Assembly: GCA_017524665.1 (NCBI GenBank)
Contig: JAFXVF010000013.1
Span: 62,001-126,000, forward strand
Source of the DNA: Clostridia bacterium
Lineage (GTDB): Bacteria; Bacillota; Clostridia; TANB77; CAG-508
DNA length: 64,000 bases
Direction: 5' to 3'
Position 1 is the first letter of the stretch. Every line of letters starts with the position of its first letter. Shown here piece after piece: positions 45,025 through 55,491 of the stretch. The translations under genes and the position numbers were made by a program. A model generated the notes under the pieces. That model did not search any database. It had not been told where the DNA came from and was given only the letters and a program-made list of their open reading frames with translations.

Positions 45025-46758
45025 TCTACGTTGTCTGCTTGTTTTAATCTTAAATATCCAAGTTCTTCCCATCTATTGTATGCAAGATTTAATCTAAATA
45101 GTAAAGAAGGTTTAGCTCCCGCTCTGTTTTTGTCTACAATCCATGCATAGTATCTTACATCTGGATCTTCAAATTTTTCTAATTCAAAAAATTCTGTGTC
45201 AACTTCTTTTAATGAATACTCATATTCATCTAAGTGTTCTCTGTTGATTTGCTTAACAAGGCATAGAGTATCTAGAACTTCTTTTATTGTTTTGCTAACA
45301 GCTAAATCATTTACTGTTAAATTGATAGGCAATGTAGAGTTTTCCGATAACTGAAGTGTTGAACAAATAAATATTTCAAAATTTTGAGCTAAGTTTGAAA
45401 GTATTGTTGCAGTTTTCTTTATTTCCTCACCATTTCCAATATTAGCTGTATCTGTTTTAAGAGTATCGTAAAATACATATTCTATTTTTTCTTTATAGTA
45501 ATAGTTTGTAATAACTTTTTTAAGTTCATCATTTGTATGATCTGTTATATTTATAAAGTATATTGAGTTTTCTAATTCTCTATTTATCCAATCAGTTATA
45601 GCAATAGTTTGGTTAAATTCAGTTGATACTTTTTTTAACCTTTCTACAAATTCTTCTTGAGTTTCATCTTTCTCTTTTATTACGAAACCATCCTTATCTA
45701 CTTTTACTTTTTTACCTTTGTCTGCTCTAAATTTAAATTCAAGTAGTTCTCCTTCTGTTTTGCTAATGTGTTGTCCATGCAATTTTTGTATTTCAGGGTT
45801 GTTTAAAATTGTAGTTATAAGGCAAAGTCTCATCTTATCTTCAGACATCTCGTTTGAAATTATAAGTACTTTCTTTTTATAAACTAAAGCTGTATGTGCT
45901 GCAAGATTTATAGTGAACCTACTTTTACCTGAGTTTGATGGCATAGCATATGCCATTGTTTCTCCTTTTCTAATGCCTTTAAAAATGCTTGTTAAAATTG
46001 GGAAAGGAAGTGCAAGACCATTTGTTAAGTTGTTATCACCTTTTTCTAAAAAGTCTGTTAATTTATTATTAAGTACTGCTCTTTTAAATTTTTCTGTAGC
46101 TGTTACTTGCGCAATCGCATCTTCAACTTCTTCTACTGACATTTCATCATATAGAAGATATTTTGTTATTTCTACAATACTATTTTGTATACGTTCTATA
46201 GGAATTTGGTTGTAATTTTTTCTTATTATAAACAATTTTTTTAGTTCTACATAAATGTTCTCCATATTATAGGATTTTCCTAGAACGTCTTTTTTTAATT
46301 TTGATTTTAATTTATATGATTCTTCTGTATCTTTTGAAAAATTAAAATCTCTTTTTGCCATTTCTGGCGCATATGCTTCTCCTTCAGTATAAATAACACT
46401 TTTATATATGTTTAATAATTCCGGATTTTCAAATAGGCAGTCCTCATGAATAAAATAATATTTGGCAATTAATTTTGGATTGTTTAATAATACACCCATG
46501 TATTTTTCTTCAAGTAATGGGTTTCTTATTTCTTCAGGGTATACAGTTTCATTTTTTTTCTTTTCATCAGGTTTTTTTTGTATTGTTTTTGTTGCTATCT
46601 CTGTTCCTGTTGTTAGTGTTTTTATTTTTTCAAGTGCATTTATTATTTTTCCGCTTCTCTAGCAATGCCTTTATTTCTTCTATAGTCTTTTGGTTTTCTT
46701 TTGTTACAGGTATACTATTAACAATCTCGTAAAGTTCTTTAATATTATCATTACTCAT
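45021..46758 (-). CDS. DnaB/RecA-like P-loop ATPase, one CGG +1 shift
   Basis: 578 residues from ATG 46758 (AAAGGAG nine bases upstream) after reading CGG at 46651-46653 as a shift. After a helical N-terminus, residues 80-210 resemble a DnaB N-terminal-like helical domain (LLNNPKLIAKYYFIHEDCLF). Then follows a RecA-like core with Walker A AMPSNSGKSRFTINLAAH and ISNEMSEDKMRLCLI. Walker B-like EYVFYDTLKTDTA, FICSTLQLSENS and KNRAGAKPS are typical for replicative-helicase-like proteins. It is too divergent to be the main DnaB, so a phage-derived or accessory helicase is possible. It lies upstream of a foreign unit and downstream of an rRNA methyltransferase gene. Confidence 0.75.
46651..46653 (-). 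other. +1 recoding site 15: AAG CGG A, read as Lys-Gly (DnaB-like)
   Basis: CGG at codon 36. Unshifted reading ends after 42 codons. The shift joins the only start with a ribosome site to the long downstream frame (ALLEK-GKIINALEK). Confidence 0.88.
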
Positions 46759-46773
46759 ATCTATTTGCTCCTT

Positions 46774-47676
46774 TCAGTTTTCTTTTTTTATTCTAGCTAC
46801 ATAAAATCCTTCATATTCTTCGTTTGGCTTAACTAATAAAGTTCCTGTTAGTTTGCATGGCAATGTTGGTATGTCTTTTATTTCAATTGGTATAATACTT
46901 AAATTGTTGTTTTCTCTCAGAATATTATTTATTATGTTTTCATTTTCTTCTTTTAATATAGAGCATGTAGAATACACTAGTTCTCCACCTGGCTTTAAAA
47001 GTTTTATTGCTTTTTTAACAAGAGCTGTTTGTGTCTTTACAGATTTAGTAATAAGCTCTTTCGTAAAATATTTGCTTATACTTTCATCTTCTAAATATAG
47101 TGTTCCACTTCCGCTACATGGAGCATCTAATAATATTTTGTCAAAAGAAAACATATCATCTAAGTCGCGTGCATCTTTTGTCATTACAATAGTTCCTTTG
47201 CATCCTTGCTTTTGAATGTTATATTTTAGTTTTTCTGCTCTAATTGGGTTTCTCTCACACGCAGTTATGTAAGCTTGATTGTTAGAAAGAGTTGCCATTT
47301 GTGTAGTTTTACCTCCAGGTGCAGAACACATGTCTAAAATGTTCTCTTTAGGTTTTGGATCTAAAACTATGGCTGGTATCATTGATGATAAACTCTGAAG
47401 GTAGATTTGCCCCTCTTTATATATTTCTAGCTCTTGTAATATTGTCTCTTTTCCATTATTTAATATAAAAGCTTCTTTACTCCACAATACTCTATTAAAA
47501 TCAATTTCATTGGATTTTAATATATCTATAACATCTTCTATTGTTGTCTTATTTGTATTTACTCGAAAGGTTGTAGCCCTTTTTTTATTATATCCACTTA
47601 AGATTTCTTGTGCTATATTTGCATCATAATTATCTTGTATCAGTTTAGTTAGGAATTCATAAAAATTATCTTCCAT
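46774..47676 (-). CDS. NOL1/NOP2/Sun-type rRNA (cytosine-5) methyltransferase, RsmB/RsmF-like
   Basis: 300 residues from ATG 47676, behind GAGG; a longer in-frame start exists inside the upstream gene. SAM motif ILDMCSAPGGKTTQMATL, motif IV LLDAPCSGSGTLYLED (Cys) and motif VI VYSTCSILKEENE, which carries the catalytic Cys. The C-terminus is short and lacks a PUA or second RNA-binding domain, so the product is smaller than YebU/RsmF. Likely methylates 16S rRNA. The exact target is uncertain. Confidence 0.9.
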   Translation of the reverse strand: MEDNFYEFLTKLIQDNYDANIAQEILSGYNKKRATTFRVNTNKTTIEDVIDILKSNEIDFNRVLWSKEAFILNNGKETILQELEIYKEGQIYLQSLSSMIPAIVLDPKPKENILDMCSAPGGKTTQMATLSNNQAYITACERNPIRAEKLKYNIQKQGCKGTIVMTKDARDLDDMFSFDKILLDAPCSGSGTLYLEDESISKYFTKELITKSVKTQTALVKKAIKLLKPGGELVYSTCSILKEENENIINNILRENNNLSIIPIEIKDIPTLPCKLTGTLLVKPNEEYEGFYVARIKKEN

Positions 47677-47680
47677 TTGA

Positions 47681-48850
47681 TTAATCCTCAATAAATTCTT
47701 TAACATATCGTTTGCAGTCTTCGTCATATTGTTCTTTCCATTGTTTATATAATTCCATTACTTCTTCCTTATTCTTTAGGCACTCTATCATTTTGTCTTT
47801 AATATATACTGGGTCGTCTTCCCTTTCAACAACAACATAACTTTTTAATTTGCTATTTTGAAAATAGTCGTTGTTGCTTCCAACTAAACACGGTACTCCC
47901 GCTTCAAAGCTCTCTAATGGTACCATTGGCGAGCACTCAGTAAATGTTATATATGAATTAATATCATTTTCTATACATCTGTTTAATAAATCCTTTGTGT
48001 CTATATAATCTGGTAAGCTAGTATGTTCAAGGTTAATCATTTTTGCAAACTTCGTAATTTGTTCATTGGTTGGGACAATATCTGCTATTGCTCCATCAAT
48101 TAATTTTACAGCACACAATTGGTTGTATACATTCTTTAATTCTCTGCTGTTTGCATTATATACTCCAACTTGTATTCTATTAAAATCAGTTTGCTTATTA
48201 GATTTCATTTGAGATTCATCTAAATGAACATTATTGGTTAAGTATCTAGCTTTGTATCCTGCTCTATTATAAAATTCAACCATGCTCTTTTTAACAAATG
48301 CAAATTCATCTATGTATTTTTCGTCATAAAGTTTTAATACTTTTTTGTTCAAATCCCATGTGTAGTCTGACATTACTTCAAAATTGTTGGCATGCCATAT
48401 TACTTTAATCTTAACATTTGGATTAGATTTTTTTACTTTTTTAAGTACATCTACCCAGCCGTCAACAATTTGGCTAAATATTATTGTTTTAATATTTGCT
48501 TTAATAATAGCTTTGGCAACTGCTCTTATTTTTAATCTTCCAAAAACTTGCTCTAGTGGTACGGTATTTGTAAATAAACCTTTGGTTGAATTTGCTACAC
48601 CAAGCCACGTAGGATTATATAAAGCAATATATTCTGAGTCTTTATATTGTTCATTAATAATTTTTATAGCATTTTTTACCTGCTTTGCAAAATGACGTCT
48701 TTGCTTTGCATTTTTAACACTTGAAGAATGAGTTAAATCATATTTTATACTGCTTAGCCAATGATAAGTTTTATCAACTATGCGATAAATAAGAGAATCG
48801 TGTTGAAACTTTTCACTAAACCATTGCTTCAATTTTCTAAATTGTTCCAT
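47681..48850 (-). CDS. Glycosyltransferase-like protein of the surface-polysaccharide cluster (1)
   Basis: 389 residues. The arrangement resembles a GT-B fold: YIALYNPTWLGVANSTKGLF, KTIIFSQIVDGWVDVL, IWHANNFEVMSDYTWDLN and RIQVGVYNANSRELKNVYNQ. Then comes the C-terminal donor-binding region ITFTECSPMVPLESFEAGVP and GSNNDYFQNSKLKSYVVVER, where ECSPMVPLES replaces the EGFP..E motif of GT4 enzymes. The next gene upstream encodes a shorter relative (PEIKIKVICNTSNSLLYYEY). Substrate unknown. Its stop lies 4 bases before the rRNA methyltransferase start. Confidence 0.75.
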   Translation of the reverse strand: MEQFRKLKQWFSEKFQHDSLIYRIVDKTYHWLSSIKYDLTHSSSVKNAKQRRHFAKQVKNAIKIINEQYKDSEYIALYNPTWLGVANSTKGLFTNTVPLEQVFGRLKIRAVAKAIIKANIKTIIFSQIVDGWVDVLKKVKKSNPNVKIKVIWHANNFEVMSDYTWDLNKKVLKLYDEKYIDEFAFVKKSMVEFYNRAGYKARYLTNNVHLDESQMKSNKQTDFNRIQVGVYNANSRELKNVYNQLCAVKLIDGAIADIVPTNEQITKFAKMINLEHTSLPDYIDTKDLLNRCIENDINSYITFTECSPMVPLESFEAGVPCLVGSNNDYFQNSKLKSYVVVEREDDPVYIKDKMIECLKNKEEVMELYKQWKEQYDEDCKRYVKEFIED

Positions 48851-48859
48851 CGATTCCTC

Positions 48860-49846
48860 CTACTTATTTATAAATTTATTAATTGATTCTTCTGAAGCAA
48901 TATTATATTCACTTTTCCATTTTTTGTAGTTTTGCATAATAGTTTCTTTGTTTGCTACTGCTTCTTCTATTTTTTTGCTTATCTCTATTGGGTTGTCTTC
49001 GCTATTTACGACCAAGCCTTCATCAAACAATTCACTGTTATTGCCTATAATACATAGTGTATCGTTTTCCATGCTTAAGAAATACAGAGTATGGACATAG
49101 TCTGTAAAGTCACATGCTATGTTTATGTCATTTTTACATACAGTATCTGCAATATTATTAATGTCAATTGGCTGTATCTCTTGAGCTGTTGGAAGAATTT
49201 CTGTATTTTCAATTGTTTCCTTTTGTGAGTTAATGTTCATAACTTTTAAAAACTCTTCCATTTTCTTGTCTATGAAATTATAGTTAATAACACAGTCCTT
49301 TAAAAATTTGCCTATGCTTAGCTGGTTATATATGTTTTTGTCCCATGTATAATTAAATGGGTAAAATCCTATTTGTAGTATTTCACCTGTTTTTGCTTTT
49401 TTATGCGATTCTTTAAATTGTAAATTTTCTAAAATATATGATGATTTGTATCCAAGTTTAGAATACACATCATACATGTTTTTTCTTAAAAAACCTATAT
49501 CGTCTATTTTATCGTTTGTTGATAAATCTAGCATCTTAACAAAGTTTCGTCTTTCATATTCATAATACAAAAGTGAATTAGATGTGTTGCATATTACTTT
49601 AATTTTTATTTCAGGATGTTCTTTTTTTATTTTTTCAATAGTATAGTCCCATCCATCTTCTAGACCCCAAAAAATAATTTGACTTATATTGTTGCTAATT
49701 TCTTCTTCTACAGTTTTATTGATTATTTCCTTACTATTTTTGGTCCATCCAATAGGAATAAACCTAGTGTGTTTGAACATATTTGTCGCAAATATTATGT
49801 CTTCAACTTTTTTAGGGCCATAAAGTAACACATAATTTTCATTCAT
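48860..49846 (-). CDS. Glycosyltransferase-like protein of the surface-polysaccharide cluster (2)
   Basis: 328 residues, a divergent relative of the neighbouring 389-residue protein: IIFWGLEDGWDYTIEKIKKE corresponds to IIFSQIVDGWVDVLKKVKKS, and both have the same arrangement after it. The C-terminal half (NDINIACDFTDYVHTLYFLS) retains only part of the donor-binding region, so activity is uncertain; it may act in a complex with its neighbour. Gap of 9 bases on the downstream side and 6 on the upstream side. Confidence 0.65.
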   Translation of the reverse strand: MNENYVLLYGPKKVEDIIFATNMFKHTRFIPIGWTKNSKEIINKTVEEEISNNISQIIFWGLEDGWDYTIEKIKKEHPEIKIKVICNTSNSLLYYEYERRNFVKMLDLSTNDKIDDIGFLRKNMYDVYSKLGYKSSYILENLQFKESHKKAKTGEILQIGFYPFNYTWDKNIYNQLSIGKFLKDCVINYNFIDKKMEEFLKVMNINSQKETIENTEILPTAQEIQPIDINNIADTVCKNDINIACDFTDYVHTLYFLSMENDTLCIIGNNSELFDEGLVVNSEDNPIEISKKIEEAVANKETIMQNYKKWKSEYNIASEESINKFINK

Positions 49847-49852
49847 ATTGTT

Positions 49853-51787
49853 TTATCTCCTAATTATTTTTCTTATAAATGATTTTACTTTCATTAAAAC
49901 ATAAATATACTCGATATGGTTATATTTAATGTATGCTTCTTTCCATGTTTCATTTTGAAGTTGTTTTCTGCATTTAAAAATGTTTAATCTACCTAGTAGG
50001 CTTAGCTTGTTGCCATTTTTGTCAACATATTTTCCTGTTCCAAAAGTGTCATTCATTACTAGCTTATAATACACTTCCATAAGATCTTTATTTGGATTTT
50101 TTCTGACATTTGTAACAAGGTTTTCAATGTATCTATCAAATTCGCTTGCTTCAAATGGATGTATTTCCATGTATTCGTTTATAATGTCTGCACCCGCAAA
50201 TATACCTTCTTGTATATATGTTATATATTTTTGTACAATTTCAGTTTCTTCTTTTTTTGCTTTTCTAATAGCTATTCCATCTTTGTATTCTATTACACTA
50301 CCTGTATTTGAACTAAATATCATTTCAAAAACAGTTAATGCTGGAGCTACATCTTGCAAAATAACATCTTTGTTCTTTATAAATTTGTATTTTTTTGTAT
50401 TTTTAGGTTGTGCATTGTAGTAATCAAATAGAGTAATATAGTAACCTTCTATTGTTTTCTTATTGAATATATAAGCCAAATTGTCTTGTATTGTTCCTCT
50501 CCAGCCTATATCTACGCATAGTATTTTTTTGTCATCATTTACTATATTTTGATTTTCAAAATATTCTATTAATTGTTGTCTTTTTTCTTTTAGCTTTTCA
50601 TTCACACTATTTACAAATTCTTCATCTCTAAATAGTTTTTGAACTTTTATATTAAACCATGGTTCGTATATATCTTCTTCAATATTTATCTCATATTTGT
50701 CCATGTATTTTTGGTATTGAGTAATATCAATTGCTAGAGTTTTAAACAGAGCCTTCATACTTTGCACTCTATATTGAGACCAAAGCCTTAATAACTCTCC
50801 TATAGAGAAGTTGTTTAATGATGCACTAAAGGTTGCCATTCTGCTAACTTCCAAAAGAGAACATGTTGGAAGAGTAACTCCAAATGGGTTACGTGCTTCA
50901 AATTTTTCATGTATTTTTATGAATTTTTCTCCTTCTCTTGTAAAATAGTATACATGATTAATTTTATTTCTTATCGCATGTTCTACAATATTGTATACAA
51001 AGAAGTATAGTAATGGTGAAAGTTCTGTTCCTAGATTATATAGGCGATTTTCAATTGTTGTATCATCTTTTTTTATCTGACTAAAATCAAATTTAAAGTT
51101 TCTTTCTCGTTTTGGTTCAAAGTATGGTGGTGTTTTATTTATTTTTATAGTTTCAATTCCAATAGAATTAGCAATTTGAATATCTGAATAGTCGTTATCT
51201 CCTACATGTATGTGTTCAGCAGGAGTAATGTTTAGCTCTTTTTCCGCTTGTTTATATAAGTTTCCACTTTTTTTGTTTAAAAGATAATCTGATGAACAAA
51301 ATACCTTTTTAAATTTAACTGGGAGATTTAAGTTGTTAATTATTTCTTCCAAATCTTCTCCAGACATGTAAAAATCAGATATGCAATACATATCTAGGTC
51401 TTTGTATTTTTCAAATACTGGTAGAATATCAGGGTTTATATATGTTACTCTTTTTTCTTGTTCTACTTCCGCTCTTACCCATTCTTTTGATAGCTCTACA
51501 TCTGGAGTGTCACATCCTAAAATGTCTTTTTGTAGCTCGTTAAGCACATCAAGAATTCTATATTCTTCGTCTTCATGTTGGCTCGCTTTTTGCCTTACAA
51601 ATTTTTCTTCTATTTCGTCTCTTCTTAATAGGATCTTATAAATATCTGCATAGTCTTTTACTAGCTTATCGTTGCAGCTTAAATAGATATACTTAGCTGT
51701 GTAAAGCTTTGTTTCTTCTGGGTGGCATTTACGTTTTATAATTGTATCCCATACATCAAAACTAATTATTTTCTTTTTGTTCTCCAT
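49853..51787 (-). CDS. HAD-superfamily protein of polysaccharide clusters (COG5610-like)
   Basis: 644 residues. An N-terminal HAD domain has motif I ISFDVWDTIIKRKCHP (DxWDT), a helical cap, then motif II MYCISDFYMSGEDLEEI and motif IV HIHVGDNDYSDIQIANSIGI. The C-terminal part (YYFTREGEKFIKIHEKFEAR, ILCVDIGWRGTIQDNLAYIF) matches large HAD-like proteins found in capsule and O-antigen clusters. The reaction is unknown; a phosphatase or glycosyl-phosphate-transfer role is plausible. Intact. Confidence 0.85.
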   Translation of the reverse strand: MENKKKIISFDVWDTIIKRKCHPEETKLYTAKYIYLSCNDKLVKDYADIYKILLRRDEIEEKFVRQKASQHEDEEYRILDVLNELQKDILGCDTPDVELSKEWVRAEVEQEKRVTYINPDILPVFEKYKDLDMYCISDFYMSGEDLEEIINNLNLPVKFKKVFCSSDYLLNKKSGNLYKQAEKELNITPAEHIHVGDNDYSDIQIANSIGIETIKINKTPPYFEPKRERNFKFDFSQIKKDDTTIENRLYNLGTELSPLLYFFVYNIVEHAIRNKINHVYYFTREGEKFIKIHEKFEARNPFGVTLPTCSLLEVSRMATFSASLNNFSIGELLRLWSQYRVQSMKALFKTLAIDITQYQKYMDKYEINIEEDIYEPWFNIKVQKLFRDEEFVNSVNEKLKEKRQQLIEYFENQNIVNDDKKILCVDIGWRGTIQDNLAYIFNKKTIEGYYITLFDYYNAQPKNTKKYKFIKNKDVILQDVAPALTVFEMIFSSNTGSVIEYKDGIAIRKAKKEETEIVQKYITYIQEGIFAGADIINEYMEIHPFEASEFDRYIENLVTNVRKNPNKDLMEVYYKLVMNDTFGTGKYVDKNGNKLSLLGRLNIFKCRKQLQNETWKEAYIKYNHIEYIYVLMKVKSFIRKIIRR

Positions 51788-51805
51788 ATTCTATGAAATT
51801 CCTTT

Positions 51806-52579
51806 CTATAACTCTTCTGCAAATCCTTTTTGTAATTTTCTAAATATTAAATATCCTACAACAATTAATACTATTGAGAGAGCTAGCATTAAAAGTATTC
51901 CTCCCCAATCTGGCATTGTATGATAATAGAATATTGAACGATATGCTGTTATAAAATATGCCATTGGGTTTAATTTCATTATTATTTGAAAACTGCCTGG
52001 AATTGTAGCTGCATCATATACTATTGGTGTTGCATAAAATAAGACTTGAAGTGCTATTCCAATGAAATGCTCAATGTCTCTAAAATATACTGTAATCGCT
52101 GAAACGATAAATGAAATTCCCAACTGGAATATGTATTGAACTATTACGATAATTGGGAAAAATACCAAATACCAACTTAGTCCCATTCCATATACTAATG
52201 ATAAAGCAATAACAATTATTACAGAAATTAAGAAATTTATTAATGAGCTTGTAACTACTGATATTGGTAAAATCTCACGCGGGAAATATACTTTTTTGAC
52301 TATATTTGTATTACTAATAAATATAAAGGATGATTGCGATACAGCTGCTGTGAAAAATGTCCATGGTAGCAATCCTGCACACAAGAACACAACATAGTTT
52401 TCTATATTATTTTTAAGTATTATTGGAAAAATTATTGCGTAAACAGCAATTTGAAGTAGTGGGTTTAAGAATGACCATAACACTCCAAAAAATGAATTTT
52501 TGTATCTTCCTCTTACTTCTTTTTTTACACTTGTTTTTAATAGTTCTCTATATTGATATAGATCTTTAAATACTTTCAT
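51806..52579 (-). CDS. Polysaccharide ABC exporter permease (TagG/Wzm-like)
   Basis: 257 residues, ABC2_membrane family with six helices. The N-terminus KDLYQYRELLKTSVKKEVRGRYKNSFFG and WSFLNPLLQIAVYAIIFPII is diagnostic of TagG/Wzm/RfbA permeases. LKLNPMAYFITAYRSIFYYH and the C-terminal FRKLQKGFAEEL agree. It exports a lipid-linked polysaccharide or teichoic-acid-like polymer with the ATPase encoded 76 bases upstream. Confidence 0.94.
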   Translation of the reverse strand: MKVFKDLYQYRELLKTSVKKEVRGRYKNSFFGVLWSFLNPLLQIAVYAIIFPIILKNNIENYVVFLCAGLLPWTFFTAAVSQSSFIFISNTNIVKKVYFPREILPISVVTSSLINFLISVIIVIALSLVYGMGLSWYLVFFPIIVIVQYIFQLGISFIVSAITVYFRDIEHFIGIALQVLFYATPIVYDAATIPGSFQIIMKLNPMAYFITAYRSIFYYHTMPDWGGILLMLALSIVLIVVGYLIFRKLQKGFAEEL

Positions 52580-52654
52580 TTCTTTGTCTATAGTTTAAAA
52601 TAAACTATTTACTCCTTTCACTTTGCTTTCATTGTCTTATTGGGATATGTGCTT

Positions 52655-53389
52655 TTATGCTGTAGCTTCAATGTATTTGTCAACAACTTCGTTTGTGTCC
52701 CCATCCATTTTTATCTTTCCATCATAAAGCCATACTGCTCTAGTGCATAGGTCTTTTACTGATTGCATACTATGTGTAACAAATACCATTGTTTTTCCTT
52801 CTTTTTTTAGTTGACGCATTTTGTCAAAACATTTTTCTTGAAAATGTTGGTCTCCAACTGAAAGGATCTCATCTATAAGAAGGATTTCAGCATCTACATT
52901 TATTGCAACTGAGAATGCTAGTCTCATATACATTCCTGAAGAATACGTTCTTACAGGATTATCAATAAAATCTCTTAACTCTGAAAACTCAATAATGTCT
53001 TCTACTCTAGATTCAATTTCTTTTTTAGTTAATCCAAAAATAGATGCATTAAAATATATGTTTTCTCTTCCTGAAAAGTCAGGGTGGAATCCTGCTCCTA
53101 GCTCAAGTAAAGATGTAAGTTTTCCGTTTACTGTTATTTTTCCACTATTAGGATATATAATTCTGGTCATAAGCTTTAATAGAGTTGATTTTCCGCTTCC
53201 GTTAGTTCCAATTAAAGCAACTACTTCACCTTTATTTATTGTTAAATTAATATCATTTAAAACTATTCTTTTTTCTTTTTTGTTTCTCTTTTTGAAAAAT
53301 AAAAGCTTCTCTTTAATAGTATTAGCTTTGTCAAAGTATACTGTGAAACTTTTACTAACATGTTCTACTTTTATAACTTCGTCTTTCAT
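52655..53389 (-). CDS. Polysaccharide ABC exporter ATPase (TagH/Wzt-like)
   Basis: 244 residues. Walker A ALIGTNGSGKSTLLKLM, signature VRTYSSGMYMRLAFSVAINV, Walker B ILLIDEILSVGDQHFQEKCF and H-loop FVTHSMQSV. The GxHxxxxGxEN region GAGFHPDFSGRENIYFN is typical for the Wzt/TagH group. There is no C-terminal carbohydrate-binding domain, so the partner system is of the non-capped type. A GGAAGG site precedes ATG 53389. Confidence 0.95.
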   Translation of the reverse strand: MKDEVIKVEHVSKSFTVYFDKANTIKEKLLFFKKRNKKEKRIVLNDINLTINKGEVVALIGTNGSGKSTLLKLMTRIIYPNSGKITVNGKLTSLLELGAGFHPDFSGRENIYFNASIFGLTKKEIESRVEDIIEFSELRDFIDNPVRTYSSGMYMRLAFSVAINVDAEILLIDEILSVGDQHFQEKCFDKMRQLKKEGKTMVFVTHSMQSVKDLCTRAVWLYDGKIKMDGDTNEVVDKYIEATA

Positions 53390-53460
53390 ATTTTTCCTTC
53401 CCCATTAGTTAAAATTAATACATACCATATTATAGCATAACAATCGTTATTGTCAAAAAT

Positions 53461-54340
53461 TTAAAACACTAATTTAGTTATTATAAAGCCTGGTAACCAC
53501 AGTAATGCAATCCATATTTTATCTATAGTTCTTGGTATGTTTTTAAGTGAAATATTGTTATGTGTTAAGGTGCTAAATAAAATGTAATGTTTATATGCAT
53601 AAAATAATTTACAAAATCTTGCGCCTTCTAAGTTCATCTGAAAAATCTCTTTAAAGTATTCATAATATCCGATATGGATACTTCTTAAAGACTTCTCTAA
53701 TGTTTTTCGTATATCCATCTTCTCTGTATTCGCAAATCATTAATGGTAAGTTTATGCCTTTAATTTTATAAAGCTTGTCCATTTTATGGTGCATTCTAGC
53801 TTCTGTTATAAATCGTTCATCTTTTTCAAGTTCATATGAAAATTGTTTTCTAATTTTTGCATTAAATACAAGTGCTTTTTCTCCGTCTTCGCCCTGTTTA
53901 AAATAAAGGTCAAACATTGTTGTAATATTATTTTCTTCATCAAACAGGTTTCCAATATTGCAATGGTTTTGATCATATTTAAGAAATGCATATGCATATA
54001 TTTCTTCGTCATCTTCGCAATTCTTTGCTATGTATTCAAATGCATTTCCTGTGAAAAAATCATCCGAGTCACATTCTATAATATAGTCTCCTGTAGCTTT
54101 TGGCACTAGATTATTAAGTGCTGCCATTTTACCTTTGTTTTCTTGTTGTTCATATAATATGGTAATAATATTTTCTTTTTGAAATCTCTCTATTAGCTCA
54201 TTTGTATTGTCTGTTGAACCGTCATCCATTATAAGCCATTCGATTTCTATGCCATATTTACTATTTCTTTTTAAACTGTCATATAGGTTTGTTAAAGTAT
54301 TCGCTCTATTATATGTTGGAGTAAGAACTGATACTTTCAT
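53461..54340 (-). CDS. Family 2 glycosyltransferase, one CGG +1 shift
   Basis: 292 residues after reading CGG at 53669-53671 as a shift. GT-A fold: VSVLTPTYNRANTLTNLYDS, IEWLIMDDGSTDNTNELIER, GKMAALNNLVPKATGDYIIE, the metal motif DSDD (CDSDDFFTGNAFEY) and KARITEARMHHKMD-like acceptor region. The shift gives KKYPY-GYYEYFKEIFQ and 73 more residues with a C-terminal hydrophobic segment (IWIALLWLPGFIITKLVF). Many GT2 proteins of this kind have this tail. Next to the ABC exporter; 4 bases from the next GT gene. Confidence 0.87.
53669..53671 (-). other. +1 recoding site 16: TAT CGG A, read as Tyr-Gly (GT2)
   Basis: CGG at codon 224. Unshifted reading stops two codons later; resuming on GGA adds the C-terminal 69 residues. 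Confidence 0.8.
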
Positions 54341-54344
54341 TTGG

Positions 54345-55436
54345 TTATCCCCCTATTAGTTCAATTATTTCTTCTATCCTTGCTTCATTATTATATGCAC
54401 TTGTTTCTTCACCATTAGGTTTTTCTGTAATAGTTCTTAAGCCTTCAGTTAGTCCTTCTTCTGTGTTAGGAAAAACTTTTGCATTTGCATATCCGTCTAC
54501 TGCTTCACGAGCTGCAGTGTCTGTAATTAGAATGTTTTTACCCAAAATCTTAGCTTCTTCTAAAACCATTCCATAACCCTCAAAATATGAAAACAATGCA
54601 AAGTAATCACACATTTTTATAAATGGATAAGGATTTGGCTGTTTTCCAAGCAATATGAAGCTATCTTCTACTTTTTCTTGTTTAATTAGGTTTTCAAGCT
54701 CTTCTCTTTTTGGGCCATCACCAATAATATAAACTTTCTGATTACTGCCTTCTTTTTTTAGTTTGCTATGTACTCTGATCCATCTATCTACACCTTTTTG
54801 TTCTACCAGCCTTGATACTGAAACAATATTTATAGAGTTCGGGTCTAGTTTTGTATCTATTGGTTCAGATGCATTTTTCTTTACATTCTCGCTATCTATG
54901 TAATTATATATTATTTGTTTTGGTTTATCTATTTTAAGGTTGTTTTCAAAACTATTTAAGTTATCTTTACTTACAAAAATAAGTCTTTCGTATGATTCAT
55001 AACTTTTCTTTTCTAACATAATTTTTAATTTTGCTTTAAAGCTGTCTCCAAAGACACGGTTCATGTCATTGTGAACCCATGCAATTTTTCGTACATTTTT
55101 ATTCTTAGCTGCAAATAGCCTTGTAACTGGACCTTCTAGAAAAGCAATTTCTACATCAAAATCGCCTTTTACATATTTGTTGTATAAATACTTTTTTCTA
55201 AATAATAAGTCTAAGCTTATTTTTCTTTTTTCCGATTTAGTTAGTTCTTTAAATGTTTTGTCAAATATCGATATTCGCTTTATATTAGGTCTAAGCTCTT
55301 TTTCAAACTCTCCTTTTGCATAAAAAGTAAATATCGTTATATCATATTTGTCTGATAAGCTATTAGCAATATCTACTAGAACTCTTTCTGCTCCTCCAAG
55401 CGTAAGCCCTGTAATACCAAATAAAACTTTTTTCAT
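54345..55436 (-). CDS. Family 4 glycosyltransferase
   Basis: 363 residues, GT-B. The N-terminus KVLFGITGLTLGGAERVLVD is the acceptor-side signature. VSVSRLVEQKGVDRWIRVHS, VYIIGDGPKREELENLI, FILLGKQPNPYPFIKMCDYF and the donor site FEGYGMVLEEAKILG are complete. Probably adds a hexose in repeat-unit assembly. An AAAAGGAGA site precedes ATG 55436. The repeat element at 55492 lies upstream. Confidence 0.93.
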   Translation of the reverse strand: MKKVLFGITGLTLGGAERVLVDIANSLSDKYDITIFTFYAKGEFEKELRPNIKRISIFDKTFKELTKSEKRKISLDLLFRKKYLYNKYVKGDFDVEIAFLEGPVTRLFAAKNKNVRKIAWVHNDMNRVFGDSFKAKLKIMLEKKSYESYERLIFVSKDNLNSFENNLKIDKPKQIIYNYIDSENVKKNASEPIDTKLDPNSINIVSVSRLVEQKGVDRWIRVHSKLKKEGSNQKVYIIGDGPKREELENLIKQEKVEDSFILLGKQPNPYPFIKMCDYFALFSYFEGYGMVLEEAKILGKNILITDTAAREAVDGYANAKVFPNTEEGLTEGLRTITEKPNGEETSAYNNEARIEEIIELIGG

Positions 55437-55491
55437 AAATCGTCTCCTTTTAAATTTTGCTATCCTATGTTATATAATAATGTATGAATAT